Shown: piece by piece, positions 1 to 11,599 of the stretch
How positions within the stretch are numbered: position 1 is the stretch's first letter
Layout of the letters: each line of letters starts with the position of its first letter
Source of the DNA: Neopestalotiopsis rosae
Taxonomy: Eukaryota; Ascomycota; Sordariomycetes; Amphisphaeriales; Sporocadaceae
Length of the DNA stretch: 64,000 nt
NCBI GenBank assembly: GCA_023078685.1
Contig: JALGAS010000004.1
Coordinates: 2,170,001-2,234,000 of the forward strand
Reading direction: 5' to 3'
Translations under genes and position numbers: made by a program
The notes under the pieces: model-generated
Told to the model about the DNA's origin: nothing
Database searches by the model: none
The model's input: only the letters and a program-made list of their open reading frames with translations

Positions 1-968
1 TGTCGTTCTTGAGGGGGTTGCTGGAACTATGAATCATGTTAGTCTTTTACTTCGCACCAATAGATATGGGTTTTCACTTACACGGTAGCCATTTTGATTG
101 AGTGAGTTGTTTGAGTTGAACAAGTTTGCGATTAGTTTGGAGATGAGGTTCAAAAGTTGAAGTTTTTGGATCGGCTTGAAATAGGTGTTGATTGCTTTGA
201 TTTTGTTGCTGCTCTGCTGTTTGTAACATCAATTGAACTTGGGACGACTGCTTCTTTTATACAATGTCATTTCAACCATTCCATTGATCGTTCCGTTCAA
301 AAAACAACGCCCAACTGTTATCACTACATGCCAATCTCTAAGCAGAAATCCATAGTTTCAGAAATGAACCGTCTCTGGTGTCACCGTAATGGCCTCGCAA
401 TTATCGACATCTTTCGATTAGACCACGTCGAGAAACACTGGTAAGATGCTCCCGAGTATGGGATTGTTTCGTTGTCGATGTCGTTCTGCCCCACCGCTTA
501 CATGGTATAACAAAGGGTCTTGGGTGCATTGAACGCTAGGACTCTTGCCCACAATGCCCGTGCCGCCACCAACGTTGAAACACTCAACAGTCTCGCTCCG
601 CAATTCGTCCAGGATGAGACCCAAGGTATCAGATAGGCCCTTAAGCCCCTATGGTTCGATAGGGACTTTGCCTTCTGGATATGGCATGATGATGGCCCCA
701 TTGGACGATGGCGACCTTTGTTCTGGCCCCATTTGCACTGAATGATCGACGGCTAGTACTGAACCAAGCAGTATACTATGGACACGGCAATAACACCCTT
801 GCAATTATCAAAATGGTCCCTGGTATTTGGGTTACAAAGCTTATTACTATTTCGGTCGCAACTGAATATTGCAGCATCTATGGGATTTTGAGAAATTCAT
901 GACTTGGCCATCACTGTAAGACGTCTCACAACTCTCGACCAAAGACGAAGAAAACAAGTTCGCCCATC
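1..968. other. No confident gene; possible degraded coding traces
   Basis: Only short open frames are present. On the plus strand around 530-720 a stretch reads like coding sequence but carries an in-frame TAG near 632, so it may be a relic. I recognise no domain and no RNA gene. Confidence 0.3.
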
Positions 969-1805
969 ATGGTCATCGGCATGCTCCTAGCCATCACAAC
1001 CTGCCCTGCTATGCTCGGGACCCAGGAAGCAATACGGCAGAGTCAATCGAAAAACCGCAGAGAAGAGCACCGAGGACAGCGATGCAACCTGATCGTTGGC
1101 TGCGTACAGCCTTCGACACGAAGTCGAGAAATAAATAATAGGATAGTCGTCTTGAGAGATTCCAAAGTATGTGTTTATTCAAACATCCCCGCATTGCAAC
1201 TCGTCTATTGCAATTCTGGGAGAATTATAGGACTGATATTGATGTTTCTCTCACAGCTGTATATAGAGACCGGAGCATCACCAGACGAATTTTCCGACGA
1301 TAAAGAACCAGTTCCCGGGTCACATCCATTCTGTGGTTACTTTCTGCCTTATCCGGACTCGAATCACGAAGGCATAGTCAGCACTATTACCAATGTCGCA
1401 CCCATTTTGAACTGGATCTACATCGACAAGAACACTTACGAGCTCAAATACGGTGTACGAGATTTTGCTCAACCAAATCTCACGGGGCCCTTTGACTGCA
1501 CCCGGCAGGACAGACGCATGACCTTTGAGGGGTGGGAGGGCTTCGTCGCTGTTGAAGAAACCCCAGGAGTGTGGGCGCTGTATTTTGATCGCGACGACGA
1601 CGGCCTGAGGGCAAAGTTTCCGGCTTCTACCAGAATCTTAGAGGTGGAACTCACGAGGCGAGAGAAAAAGGTACCGAAGCCTGCCGAAGATGCGGCAAAG
1701 ACTCTGGACGAGACGATGAAGCAGCAGCAGCAGCAGAAGCAGGATCAAGATCAGTCAGAGGTATCGAAACCGCAAAGGTTATCTACTCATATAGAAACTA
1801 AATAA
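969..1805 (+). CDS. Conserved fungal hypothetical protein, 5' end uncertain
   Basis: Function unknown. The C-terminal half, from about 1257, has the look of a conserved ascomycete family, with blocks such as TNVAPILNWIYIDK, LTGPFDCTRQDRR and GVWALYFDRDDDGL that I associate with unnamed proteins of roughly 200-250 aa. The tail is charged and ends in a short glutamine run encoded by a CAG repeat (about 1720-1740). The frame is open across a probable 90-bp intron, 1167-1256 (GTATGT...TCACAG). Because 90 is a multiple of three, the frame survives with or without splicing. Removing it deletes an unconvincing hydrophobic stretch. The segment encoded by 969-1166 shows no recognisable conservation, so the true start may lie elsewhere. 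No signal peptide or membrane segment is evident in the conserved part. The existence of a gene is fairly likely; the start is weak. Confidence 0.5.
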   Translation: MVIGMLLAITTCPAMLGTQEAIRQSQSKNRREEHRGQRCNLIVGCVQPSTRSREINNRIVVLRDSKVCVYSNIPALQLVYCNSGRIIGLILMFLSQLYIETGASPDEFSDDKEPVPGSHPFCGYFLPYPDSNHEGIVSTITNVAPILNWIYIDKNTYELKYGVRDFAQPNLTGPFDCTRQDRRMTFEGWEGFVAVEETPGVWALYFDRDDDGLRAKFPASTRILEVELTRREKKVPKPAEDAAKTLDETMKQQQQQKQDQDQSEVSKPQRLSTHIETK

Positions 1806-2654
1806 TAATTATAATATCAACGTAGAAGTCGACAGAGACAACTATTTATTGATTTTGTTTTTCATCATTTACCTGCTGCTAATCTTCATCTCATGACCGA
1901 TTAGTACACGAGAATGAAGATCTACCTAGAACAACTTGCTAAACACAAATCTCATTGATCCAGCACTTACATGAATGAACCGCCCCATACATACTTGGGT
2001 GAGATAAATTCGCAGCTGCACTGAAGTGGATTTTGTCGGGATAACAAGTAAGCGTCAACTGCAATTCGACGAATCTTGGGCAAGGGACAGCGTAAGGGTG
2101 AAGCGAAGGATGACCAGCCGAGACAGCCGGATAAGGCAACATTCTAGACACGAGCCACTCTTGAATAAGCTTTCTGTCGAGGCTCTCTGGCGTGTCCAAA
2201 CATGGTTGTCTGGAGACTCGGCCCAATCGGTGACTTTCCTGTGGAGCACAAAGAGAGGTTCCTGAAACCGTTCCTGGTTCCCCCGTATCAGCGAGGATCT
2301 CTGCCCACGTTGCGTTTGAGGGCTACTTACTCGTACGACGATACTCGAGATGGGACCAGAATGAAGAAACTCGACCACTGTTGTCTCTATTGTGTAACAA
2401 GACTTCAATGTTGGCCCATGCTGGTCGTGTACTCGTCTGATGTCTCCTAACATTGTCTCAGTGATCCGCGGATGCAACATTCAAATTTATGCAACCCAAA
2501 GATTATTTCCCTTGGCCCATCCCAACTGCGAAGCTGAATTGTTCATAGTTGATCATTTCGAAAATTAAACAAAACTGATTTTCCAAAGTCTTTTTGGTTA
2601 CCTTTACGTCTCGTGTAGCACAGTTGCTGGTCTGATTGTGACAGTCCTGGATGA
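1806..2654. other. Intergenic or unresolved 5' exons of the next gene
   Basis: There is no long coding frame. Upstream exons of the gene ending at 3843 could lie here, but I could not find a donor-acceptor pair that gives a convincing peptide. Confidence 0.3.
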
Positions 2655-3843
2655 TTGCGAGAGAACATATGGGCAGGCAAACATCGCCATGCCGTTCTCA
2701 ATACGACACCTAGAATGCTTTCCAAAAGACTCGAGGAGTTGAGTAAAAATCCAGATGACCCTAACGGCATTGCTGAGCTATCCGTCACCGCTCTTGGCCC
2801 ACGGGGAAGTTTCTATATATGCTGGAAAACGCCCTCGGGACAATACAGACAAGGTACTTATTACCTCTTCACTGGCTGAATGTACTTATTAACAAGAAAC
2901 TACAGACAGTCATGGACTGCCTCAAGAACTCCAAGAATGGCTATTTCCAATTGATGAGAGTACAAGGGATTTTGAGAGCCTCCAGGTGATCCTGGGGCCA
3001 GGCGACGGTGACTTTGTGGCATCCGACCGCAACGGTCGGGTAGACCGAAAGGCTGCGGACTTTGTCCCGAGGCCCCTGGAGAGGGCCCGGACATTCAGAT
3101 CATATGACGGCGCCACCGGCTCCCGGCCATTATCCATGGTCGTCAACACTACGGATACGACGAGTGCGAACATAAGACAACGTCGAGCTGCCACCGTCGG
3201 CTCGGCTGTATACCCTGATAGCAACCGCAGGACAAGCCTCATTTTTGAAGAATCGAGTTCAGCAGCTGAAAAGAAAGTCGAAGAGGCTCCACGACTCGCA
3301 TCATTGGTACCTCTGGCGATTCGAGTCAACAGGTTTCGTCGACGACCCACCAGCATGTTCTATAATGGACCACAGCCTCTGGTGAGCGTTGATCCTCCAC
3401 AAGATACGGGCCCGAAGCCAATGGAGCCGTCAAGTCGGCGACGCGATTCTCAGAATAAACTCTTGCTCTTATCTTCACAATATACAAGCACACCAAAGGC
3501 TCCCAATGAGAGGGACAAGGAACCTTTTAGCAAATACGTCAATGCCAGCGTCCAAACCGAGGCCCCTGCTCCACTGCCGCCGATCCAAACAACATTCCAG
3601 GACTATAGTCACCACACAAGACACGCTCGTGACTCATCGTCGGCATCGAGCAGCTCGTCTGTTTTTACATATGACTCTTCCGAGCCTTCTACTCGGCGGT
3701 CGAGCTTCGCCACGGAAGAGCAGAATTACAAACCATACCACCGTCCAACTTTTGGATACATGCCGAACCCGGTCATGATGGGCAGGATGCAGGACTATTT
3801 TCGTGCATCGGGATATCGCCTGGGCGATGCTTTACAAACTTGA
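2655..3843 (+). CDS. Unknown serine-rich protein with a conserved N-terminal block; start unresolved
   Basis: Unknown function. Two exons can be joined with confidence: up to 2853 and from 2906 to 3843, with a 52-bp intron at 2854-2905 (GTACTT...TACAG) that leaves the phase intact. The N-terminal part carries TTPRMLSKRLEELSKN, IAELSVTALGPRGSFYICW and SHGLPQELQEWLF, which look like a conserved domain of a filamentous-fungal protein family. The rest is low-complexity, rich in Ser, Arg and Pro, with a run of serines near 3650. The frame is closed by TGA at 2652 and the first in-frame ATG is at 2712, inside the conserved block. The real start is therefore probably on an upstream exon, for example spliced to an acceptor near 2661-2676, or the gene has lost its 5' end. 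No membrane segment or known domain is visible. Confidence 0.5.
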
Positions 3844-4087
3844 ATGGGCACAATTAGAGACGCCTATATAATTGGGCTATCCGTAAAATTATGATACCAT
3901 TTTCATCTCATAAAAGTCGGCTGGTTACAAGGCGTTGGGTCCATTATACTTACAGTCTAGGCTTTCTTCTTCTTTCTCTATCTTGGCAAGCCGCCACCCT
4001 GTATCTACCAGAAACATGATCTTGTATCAAGTCGATACAAGGGACCAAACACAATAAAAACCATATTTGTTAGCCAGAGCTTGCCAA
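3844..4087. other. Short convergent intergenic gap
   Basis: 3' flanks of two convergent genes. Nothing else is seen. Confidence 0.5.
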
Positions 4088-5064
4088 CTAACCGTACCGT
4101 CGCCACTCTGGTCCTGCCGTCCCCGAAGCTGGCGCCGGAGGGCCCGGAAGGATCTCCCGCAACAAGTCATTAATGTTCAGACCATTATTCCTCGGCAGCT
4201 CCCACTGCTTTGGATATCCCAGCGAGCACTCCTCGAAACGGACGCCGTCTTTCCAATCTGTTCTGGGGACGTGCAAATGCCCGCTAATCACGACTTTAGT
4301 ATTGTCGAATCGCTTGTGCCAGTCCTCCGTCTTCTTGGTCCCGCACCACAATTTGAAGCGCGGCACCCGCGGGATGTGCACTAGATCCTCTCGCAGCGGC
4401 CAGTGGTTTACCTTGTCGTTCTTGATTAGCATACGTCTGAATTAAGCAGAGGCATAGCGGTAGCACTTACTATAATTAGAGGAATACCTCTACTATTTGC
4501 TTCCTCCAGCTTGCGCTCCGCCTTGGCTACAAGGGCGTTGCACCAGTCCTCCCGCGTCGGGAAGGGATCCGGATGCAGGAGAAACTCATCCGTAGCCACC
4601 GTGTCCGCCTCGCTGGCCCACTGGAGGGCGGCCTCCTTGTCCATGCCCTCGGGGCAAAAGGTGTAGTCGTACAGGGTAAAGATGGGAGCCACCAGCGCGA
4701 CGTTTTCTTCGCTGCCGCTACTGCCGCTGCCGCTGCTGCTCACGCTCCGCCACTCGACAAAGTCGTCCTCGGGGGTCCGGACGCCGTGCCGGCGCGCAAT
4801 CTCGACGCACTCGGCGTACTTGTCCTCGCCCCGCAGCGTCGTCTTGAGCGCCATGGTGTAGAGCTCGTGGTTGCCCGGGCACCACCAGACCTGCCTGAAC
4901 TTCTTGGTGGCAGCCCCAAAGGCCAGCTCCAGATGCGCCGCGCTCTCGCCCACGTCGCCGCACAAGATCAGGCCGTCGTCGGGGTGGTCATCTAACACCT
5001 TCCAGGCCTCGGTGTTGAAGGGATGGCCGAGGTGGATATCACCTATTGCGTATAGTTTACCCAT
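4088..5064 (-). CDS. Calcineurin-like metallophosphoesterase
   Basis: Predicted metal-dependent phosphoesterase of 305 aa. Exons are 5064-4471 and 4411-4088. The 59-bp intron 4412-4470 has a GTAAGT donor, a good branch sequence (GCTAAT) and a GACAAG acceptor, and joins ...IPLII to VNHWPLREDL in phase 0. The metallophosphatase signature is complete: D9 and H11 in GDIHLG, G36-D37 in LCGDVGE, G64-N65-H66-E67, the N200-H201 pair formed across the splice junction, and G242-H-L-H245. These residues coordinate a dinuclear metal centre in this superfamily. A Ser/Gly-rich insert lies between residues about 108 and 122. No signal peptide is present, so a cytosolic location is inferred. The natural substrate is unknown. 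Reading through the intron gives a stop after 212 codons and loses the last metal motif, which supports the spliced model. Confidence 0.85.
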
Positions 5065-6215
5065 GGTTGTTCCCGTTTATATGTATTTTCCCCCTTTGGA
5101 GAACTCGATATGACGCAAGTACTGGCATTTATTGTTATCTGGCCTGCCGGGGCGCAATCTCACTCGTCAGAATGACCAACAATCATATGGTGGATCAAGG
5201 GCTCGATTTTGATTGCGGGGTATGTGTTCTTATGATTTGATACCGATTGAGTGCAGTAAATCGAGGGAACGCTCGATTCAAATAAGTCCCGAGCTGTTGT
5301 TTAGGATACCGACAGTCTATCAAATGTCGGGGACCGGTGATGCGGAAAAGTGCAATTGTGCATAATTTGACTAACCTACACGATTACCTATCCCAACCTA
5401 CATACAGAGTAGTGACAAGTAAGCAGCCACATTGTCAGCAGTTGGCACCAGTTGTTTTGAGAGTGAAGAGTCTCACAATTGTACCAATACTCGTTGTAAA
5501 TATCACATATTTGATATCCGTATATCATGATTGTATTTCATATTCTATAGTGTAACCATAACCATTGTGCCGTGCTAAAATAGCCTGAGCAGTAGTATCT
5601 TCAAAGTTTCTTTGCACTATTTTTATGCAAAACAAGCCCATTAATGACATGCATGAACCGTGACGATCTAGGTTTTTTTTTTCTATGTGAATAACCTCGA
5701 TGGTGGTCAATCTTTTTCTTGGCAATCAGATCCATCCCACTTTCCCCTCAGCGCGCGTAGTAGCAGCACTACAGGTTACGTAGTACGTACTGGGTTACTG
5801 GGCACCTCTAGTGAAAGTCTGGCTCAGAACGGGGTCAAACAAATAGTTTAACCCACTTCTTGCGCAACCGAACGAGAGACCACCACCGCCCAAAAGCTCT
5901 CACTCGTAAAGCTCCGGGATCCCTCCAGCGACACAAACGATCCTACCTAAATTTAATACCTCTCACGCGACCAGAGACAGAGAAAGAGGGCCCGTACTTC
6001 ATATACGGCGACGAAAACTCAGGCGCACAGCAGCAAGCAACACAAGTCCTAGTCACAGGCGCCGAAAGCCCCTCCAAACCCGGTCGAGAACCCCACCATC
6101 CTCCGATAGCAATTCACGGCGCCGCCACCCGCGCGCAAAACGGGCAACACACACCTCGGACCTTCTTCTCGTCCTCCTTTTTCCTTTTCCTTCTTGTCCC
6201 TTTTAGCAATCCACC
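5065..6215. other. Intergenic region and SNX3 leader
   Basis: Upstream flank shared by the metallophosphoesterase (-) and SNX3 (+). A palindrome-like TACGTAGTACGTAC lies at about 5778. The last 50 bases (about 6160-6207) are strongly pyrimidine-rich and end in TTTTAG only a few bases before the SNX3 ATG. This could be a core promoter CT tract or the acceptor of a 5'-UTR intron. An open frame at 5860-6219 is probably leader sequence. Confidence 0.4.
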
Positions 6216-7006
6216 ATGAGTTCGCAGCAAACACCACAGTCCCCGGCTTCGCCGCGGGGTATGGCCAGCATGTCGCGACCCATTATCCAGTCTATGCCCG
6301 ACACGCGGCAGCAGTCCTTTGAGGAGATCTACGGCCCGCCCGAGAACTTTCTCGAGATTGAGGTAAGCTAGAGATATAGATGTCCATGGAGCACCATAAA
6401 GCATCGGACAGCACTTGTCAGGAAGGGGAACAAGGTCGATCTTGAGAGGATATCTGGGAGGTGCTTTTTGGGACCTGGCGCCCATACTACCCAATGCGCC
6501 GCGCGCGCGGAAAAAAAAAAAAAAACACCAGTTTTGGAAAGGAGAAAAAACACAGCGCTGACCGACGACACAAAATCATTAGGTGCGCAACCCGCGAACC
6601 CACGGCATGGGCCGCAGCATGTACACGGACTACGAGATCCTCTGCCGGACCAACATCCCCTCGTTCAAGCTGCGCCAGTCGACGGTGCGCCGTCGCTACA
6701 GCGACTTTGAGTACTTTCGCGACATACTCGAGCGCGAGAGCGCCCGCGTCACCATCCCGCCCCTGCCCGGCAAGGTCTTTACCAACCGCTTCAGCGACGA
6801 CGTCATCGAGAACCGCCGCCAGGGCCTGGAGAAGTTTCTCAAGATTGTCGTGGGGCACCCCCTCCTGCAGACGGGCAGCAAGGTCTTGGCCGCTTTTGTT
6901 CAGGGTGAGTTTTTTCTTGTTTTGCCTAGAGAGAAAACAACATTCCAGGTTGACTAATGCTGTATATCCATGGACAGACCCGAACTGGGATCGTAATGCC
7001 TGGTGA
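6216..7006 (+). CDS. SNX3: Sorting nexin-3 (PX-domain retromer cargo adaptor)
   Basis: 165-aa PX-domain protein. SNX3/Grd19 proteins bind PI3P on early endosomes and help retromer return cargo to the Golgi. Exons are 6216-6362, 6583-6904 and 6978-7006. Introns are 6363-6582 (220 bp, long for this window, containing a poly-A tract) and 6905-6977. The junctions restore [15 protein letters not shown] and [14 protein letters not shown], both typical of the family. The PX domain covers roughly residues 45-158, with the PI3P-binding R87-Y-S-D-F motif, the PPLPGK loop (108-113) and R119 in TNRFSDD. The first 40 residues are Ser/Pro-rich and probably disordered. There is no BAR domain, as expected for SNX3. 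The last exon encodes only nine residues. The start ATG (CCACCATGAG) has a good context. Confidence 0.95.
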
Positions 7007-8064
7007 CCGCGCCTGCTCGATTCATGGTCAACTAGCGACCGCGCAACACGAAAGCTGCGCAAGAAGCCCCCGATATCGCACTCACCCGAAGCTCAGCTAA
7101 GTAGAATGCAAACAACCACCAAGGGAGACTGGGAGAGCATTTCTACGATATGAAACCGACCATGAAGACGAACGACAGTAAAAAGAAGCGGCCTCTGGTC
7201 TTTGCTATTTGGCTGGTCAAGATGGGAAGGAGAAAATGCTGATGGGGGGATTTTGATAACGATGGATGGATCACGAAGCCAAGAGGATCACGATTCTCTT
7301 CCCTTGTTTTCGATGCATGGTATTCCTGTGTTTTTTTGTCTTGTTCTGTGTTTATTTTCGGGCGTCATAGCCATGTTCAATTGATTTTTCTTTGCTCTGT
7401 TTTTGTACACAAAATATACATTCCTCGTGAGCTATCCGCAGTGCGTCCAGTCCAATCCAGATCTCGGGACTAGCTCGAGCGTGACTGTGAGACTGCGTGG
7501 AAGTGTAGAGATGCCCTATATACCCATTGCACGTCATATCATACATGAGACCGGGGGAGAAAGAGCTGAACTGCAATTATGCCCATCCCCCCAGAAATGA
7601 TGCCGAGTTCCCCCCGTTTGAATGTGATTCTTCTTTTCTGCTGCCGGAACCCCTCAAAACGCCGCTTTATGCAAAGATCAAGAAGTTGAGTGTAGGTCAT
7701 GACCATCCATATCGTACCCCCGTCTTTTTTCATCTATTTCCCTGGACCTGTGTTGATACAATTGGGTTCTTGTTGTTGATGTTGTACAAAATGGGGGAAG
7801 AGACGTGGGTGTTATATGTTGACAAGAAACAAAATGTCCCTGGGAAAACCTGAATAACATTGGTTCTCTAATTTTCGGGCCACTCGAATCGCAATGGGAA
7901 TGTGCTTGCTGTCGGTTGGAGAAGTCGAGATTATAGTACAAGAAGGAGGATGATGTCGTATGATGGACTGGCTTGATGGAAAGACATGTCCAAATGTTGC
8001 CGAGATCGGGGAAACGTGTTTTTTTTGTAGATATTGGCGGATCATCGATCGAGTCTGAGAATTC
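7007..8064. other. Convergent intergenic region
   Basis: 3' flanks of SNX3 (+) and RIM2 (-). The short frames are not supported by any recognisable motif. Confidence 0.4.
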
Positions 8065-9341
8065 TTATGCCTTTGTGTTGAAAAGCTTGAGGATGCCCTC
8101 GTACATGCCAAACATGATGGCGGCTGAGGGGATCGTTCTCATGAGGTGAGGAGTCAGGCCGCCGTATAGGCCAATGAAGCCCTCTTCCTTCCAGACCAGC
8201 TTGAAGCAGTGGACCAGGCCAGAGTATTTCGGCTTGCCGTCGGCCATTGGTGCTTGTCTTAATCGTGTTCTTGCGACCTGTTGAGGAAGTAATGTTAGTG
8301 AACTGCTCAAATGTACAACCTTGCTCCTCACATCGAGAACTGACCTCGTGGGGATATGTCAGAACTGAAGCCAGTCCCTTGGCGGCACCAGCTCCCATAA
8401 AATTGCCCGTCCACGCGACTGTGTGATCCCACCAGGTCCTCTCGCGGCCGCTCTGGACCAGCCTCTCCTCGCGCAGCTTGAGCTTGGACTTGATCTCCTC
8501 GTACAGGACCCACTGCAGCGTGCTCTCCGAGACGCCCAGGTAGCTGGCGCTGAGGCCCTTGAAGAAGCCCGTGGGGCCCTCGTTGCGCAGGACCTGGCGG
8601 ATGCAGTCCCAGCTGTTGCGGTAGGCGCGGGCCGAGACGTCGCCGACGCGCGCGGCGTTGTTCTTGTCGAGCTGCAGCCGCGTCTTGATGAGCCAGATGG
8701 GGTTGGTCGCCGTGCCCGTGACGATGCCGGCCGTCACGGCGCTCGTCAGGTGCACCACGGGGTTGGTGGCGTCGAGTCCCGTCCATTGCGAGTAGACGCG
8801 CTTGCCTGTGCCGTAGACGTAAAAGTTGATGGCGCGCGCGGGCACCACGCCCACCAGGTTGGGTCCCAGTCCCTTGAAGAGCGCCCGCGTGCCCTCAAGT
8901 CGGTGCACGTCGCGCAGAATTTGCACCGTCTCGGCCGTGTGGTATGTAATGGAGCGCAAAGGGCCGAGCCGTTGTTGGCCCATGGCCTCGCGCGCCGCTC
9001 GCAGCTGTGCCTGGTAGAAATCGGATTGGAGACGGGTCTTGAGGACGTCGAGAGGGGCGGTCAGAACAGCTGCTGTCGTGCCTCCGATACTGTTGTGTTG
9101 ACGCAAACGATACGGTCAGCCTTAGGTTCTCTCAAAAGGCAGGAATGAGGTGGGATCCAAGCAACAGAACAACGGCAGGGACAACATACCCTCCTGCCAC
9201 CAGATGTGGCCATGATTTTGCAAATGGTGATGCCTTGGCTGTCGGCGCTGGCATGACAGCACCAAGCTCGCGGGATTGTGGCAATGGATCTTGCTTGGAT
9301 GCTATCGAGAGGCCCTGGCGGTGCTCATTTGAGGACGCCAT
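8065..9341 (-). CDS. RIM2: Mitochondrial pyrimidine nucleotide carrier, RIM2 type
   Basis: 369-aa mitochondrial carrier of the inner membrane. The yeast RIM2 family imports pyrimidine (deoxy)nucleotides for mitochondrial DNA and RNA synthesis. Exons are 9341-9190, 9089-8345 and 8277-8065. Introns are 9090-9189 (100 bp) and 8278-8344 (67 bp). Splicing reconstructs the SWPHLVAGGIGG entry to the first carrier repeat. Three SLC25 signatures are visible: P63-L-D-V-L-K68 in the first repeat, NPIWLIKTRLQ in the second (the tryptophan variant is characteristic of this subfamily) and YPHEVARTRLR in the third, which forms only across the second splice junction. A polar N-terminal extension of about 42 residues precedes the first helix. 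Downstream of the second donor the frame reads into nonsense, which confirms the intron. Confidence 0.92.
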
Positions 9342-9408
9342 CTTGAGAACTTTGGGGGGACTGGATCACCCAGACCCAGCCAGACTCGATTATAGCTGAT
9401 GGACAAGT

Positions 9409-9421
9409 CGTATATAATACG
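9409..9421 (-). promoter_or_regulatory. Candidate TATA element of RIM2
   Basis: A near-palindromic CGTATATAATACG lies 68 bp upstream of the RIM2 start codon. Its position and AT-rich core fit a TATA box. No transcription start can be read from the sequence. Confidence 0.35.
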
Positions 9422-10712
9422 TCGATCTCGTTGTGCTATCCGCAGCTTATAGGTGTATGTTGGTAGTAAATGGATCGTCGGCCGGGTATCTTCAGTCTTT
9501 TGGAGAGACGCTCTCTTTCGCTCGGCGGGTCTGGCGATGAGTAGAAAAGCACTGTCGTGTCTCTTGGTTGTTTGCGACGAGTGAGAATCTAGTAGAATAG
9601 AAAATCTTGAGCTTGATGACTCGTTAATCGCCAGGGCAACTCTAGGGGTCTTGCCGTTTGGTGGTCGAGAAAACCAGCGATTATCGAAACTTTTTTTTTC
9701 GACGACCCGGCGCGCCACTATGCCGCTATGATGGCATGGGTCCGCGTCGACTGGCAGCTGCGTGGTGTGCCAATTAACAACTTTAATGTGGGGCCGTGTC
9801 CGGGACGGGATCCAATGCAGCCAATTGCCAATGCCGCTTTGTGCAAGAACACATCTTGTGCGGTGTTTGTGAATAACCTCATTCATGTCTCAATCAGAAT
9901 AGATACGTGTTTCTTGTGGTTTCTTGGGTTAATCTCACTCTTTTTGCACCATGTGCTATGTCTTTCTTTTCCTTGCTACCCATCACAACCTTTAATTCTT
10001 GCCATTGTTTAGTACTAACTGACTACTGACTGTAATTACCTAATTCCAATCCACATTGCATGGGCAATCGAGAATTCGCACCACGAAAAGAGAGGAAAAG
10101 AGAGATGTAAGTCCAAAAAGACAAAAATTTGTATGTGATTCGTCGCACGATGTCGGAACAGTGGACAACGGGAAGCCATTCCTTCGCCCGCTATCCAATG
10201 ACTGATGAAGCAGTTCACTGTGATCACTTCATCTTCTATCCTACATCATGACTACTAACTAGCAGTCGGATTCTTGACCAGTGCCTTTCTGTGCTCTTCT
10301 CACATCCTTCTTTTTGTTGTATTGTAGCTTGACTTTCTGACGTAGCATGTCCGTTGCATCAGCATTGAATCTATTAATTGCTTCACTTTGGTTGTTCGAT
10401 ATGCCACTTGTTCGACACTGGCTGAATTCTTGCAACCTGGCCAGAGTCGGAACTTCTTAAATATACTCAGAGACACCGATTCTCACCTAGAATCTATACA
10501 AACATGGTAGTCGCAGTAGGCACTGGCAAGATCGATGTATTTGCAGACTGAGCAACATCGTGAACCGAGGAGCCGGTTAGGTGAGATTTGTGTCAAGCTT
10601 GGGTGCTTCACATTCATAGCGTCTGACTTTTCGTGGTTAGATCTGCTAAAATACAGGCTTTTCGCGCAGTTGTATAATGAAGATGATTGCTATTCAATCG
10701 CTGCCGCTATTG
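9422..10712. other. Gene-free region upstream of RIM2
   Basis: A 194-codon minus-strand frame (9302-9886) overlaps the RIM2 start and has no recognisable motif; it is probably leader or chance. No other feature is supported. Confidence 0.35.
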
Positions 10713-11580
10713 CTACAGTGATCCAGGACCCGACAGCCCATGCATGTAACTTCCGTCGTAGGGACGAAGCCTCTCGTTTCCATCTCCTCTGAACACAAGC
10801 GAAAATCCTGTCAAAGCATCTGAAAATGTTTCTTCAAAGGGACAATCTTGAGTACGTCGCAGGATGAGCCAAGTCAGCTTATCCGCAGGCAGGAGGTCGT
10901 AGTCACCATGAAGAATGGCGCCAAGGAGACCCTTGACCCTGTCCAAACTCTCAGGTATTTGCGAACAGAATGTCCTCAGTGAACCCCAACGGGGCCTTCA
11001 GGATGCCAAACTCCTTGATCTGTACGGCAACGCAAGGAATCATTGTCCTCAACAGTCGACTCAACATCGCAATGTGCCAGAGACAAGCGAGTAGGCCCAA
11101 TCTACACAGCCCAACAAGATCCGCATTGAACATGGCAGGGTGAATGGGCAAAAACACCAGTCACGGCAATACTTCTCCCTCTGCTTCACTCAAAATATCG
11201 CAGTTCCTACCACATCATGCAGCAAAATCAAGTTTATGCGTCCATTGCGTCGCCGTGATTGAGGCGGCAACTCCATTGAGCGGCCACGCAGAGGCCATTT
11301 CTACGCATTTTCAATAGTTCCTCGCCAATTTGCGTTATTGTCGCTCATCATAACGAAGACATATCCACTCTGAAGCTTTCTGTTGGCTCTCAATTCACGC
11401 GGTAGCATCAAGTGTCCTGACATCGTATCCAGTGAGCGCTCAACACCAGGATTCTAGACAAGATGATATCGGATCATCAAGATACCGAGGCGTCCTTCTC
11501 CATGTGATGTGACCACATAGCCAAGATCGACACGACCGTATTCGTACCTGGTTTGCGGCGTACTTGGGCATGTTGGAATA
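10713..11580 (-). pseudogene. Decayed protein-coding relic with stops and frameshifts
   Basis: The minus strand holds consecutive coding-like blocks broken by stops and frame changes. From about 11560 down: a block with LGYVVTSHGEGRLGILMIRYHL then TAG, a block with LMLPRELRANRKLQSGYVF then TAG, and another ending at TGA. After a frame change comes 11157-10951, ending ...PLGFTEDILFAN. A single-base shift near 10953 then lets the reading continue as IPESLDRVKGLLGAILHGDY through GFSLVFRGDGNERLRPYDGS to a stop at 10713. The seamless peptide across the last shift argues for a former gene, not chance. I do not recognise the family. No intact alternative is visible, so it is probably non-functional. 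Confidence 0.4.
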
Positions 11581-11599
11581 TCATTTATTTTTGAAGCCT

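Noticed and set aside
5860..6219. 119-codon plus-strand frame ahead of SNX3
   Set aside because: Ends just past the SNX3 ATG in another frame and is CT-rich; best read as promoter or leader.
8423..9148. 241-codon plus-strand frame opposite RIM2
   Set aside because: Antisense shadow of a well-supported carrier gene; composition-driven, no motif.
9302..9886. 194-codon minus-strand frame overlapping the RIM2 start
   Set aside because: No recognised motif, spans the likely RIM2 promoter and leader, and conflicts with the TATA-like element.
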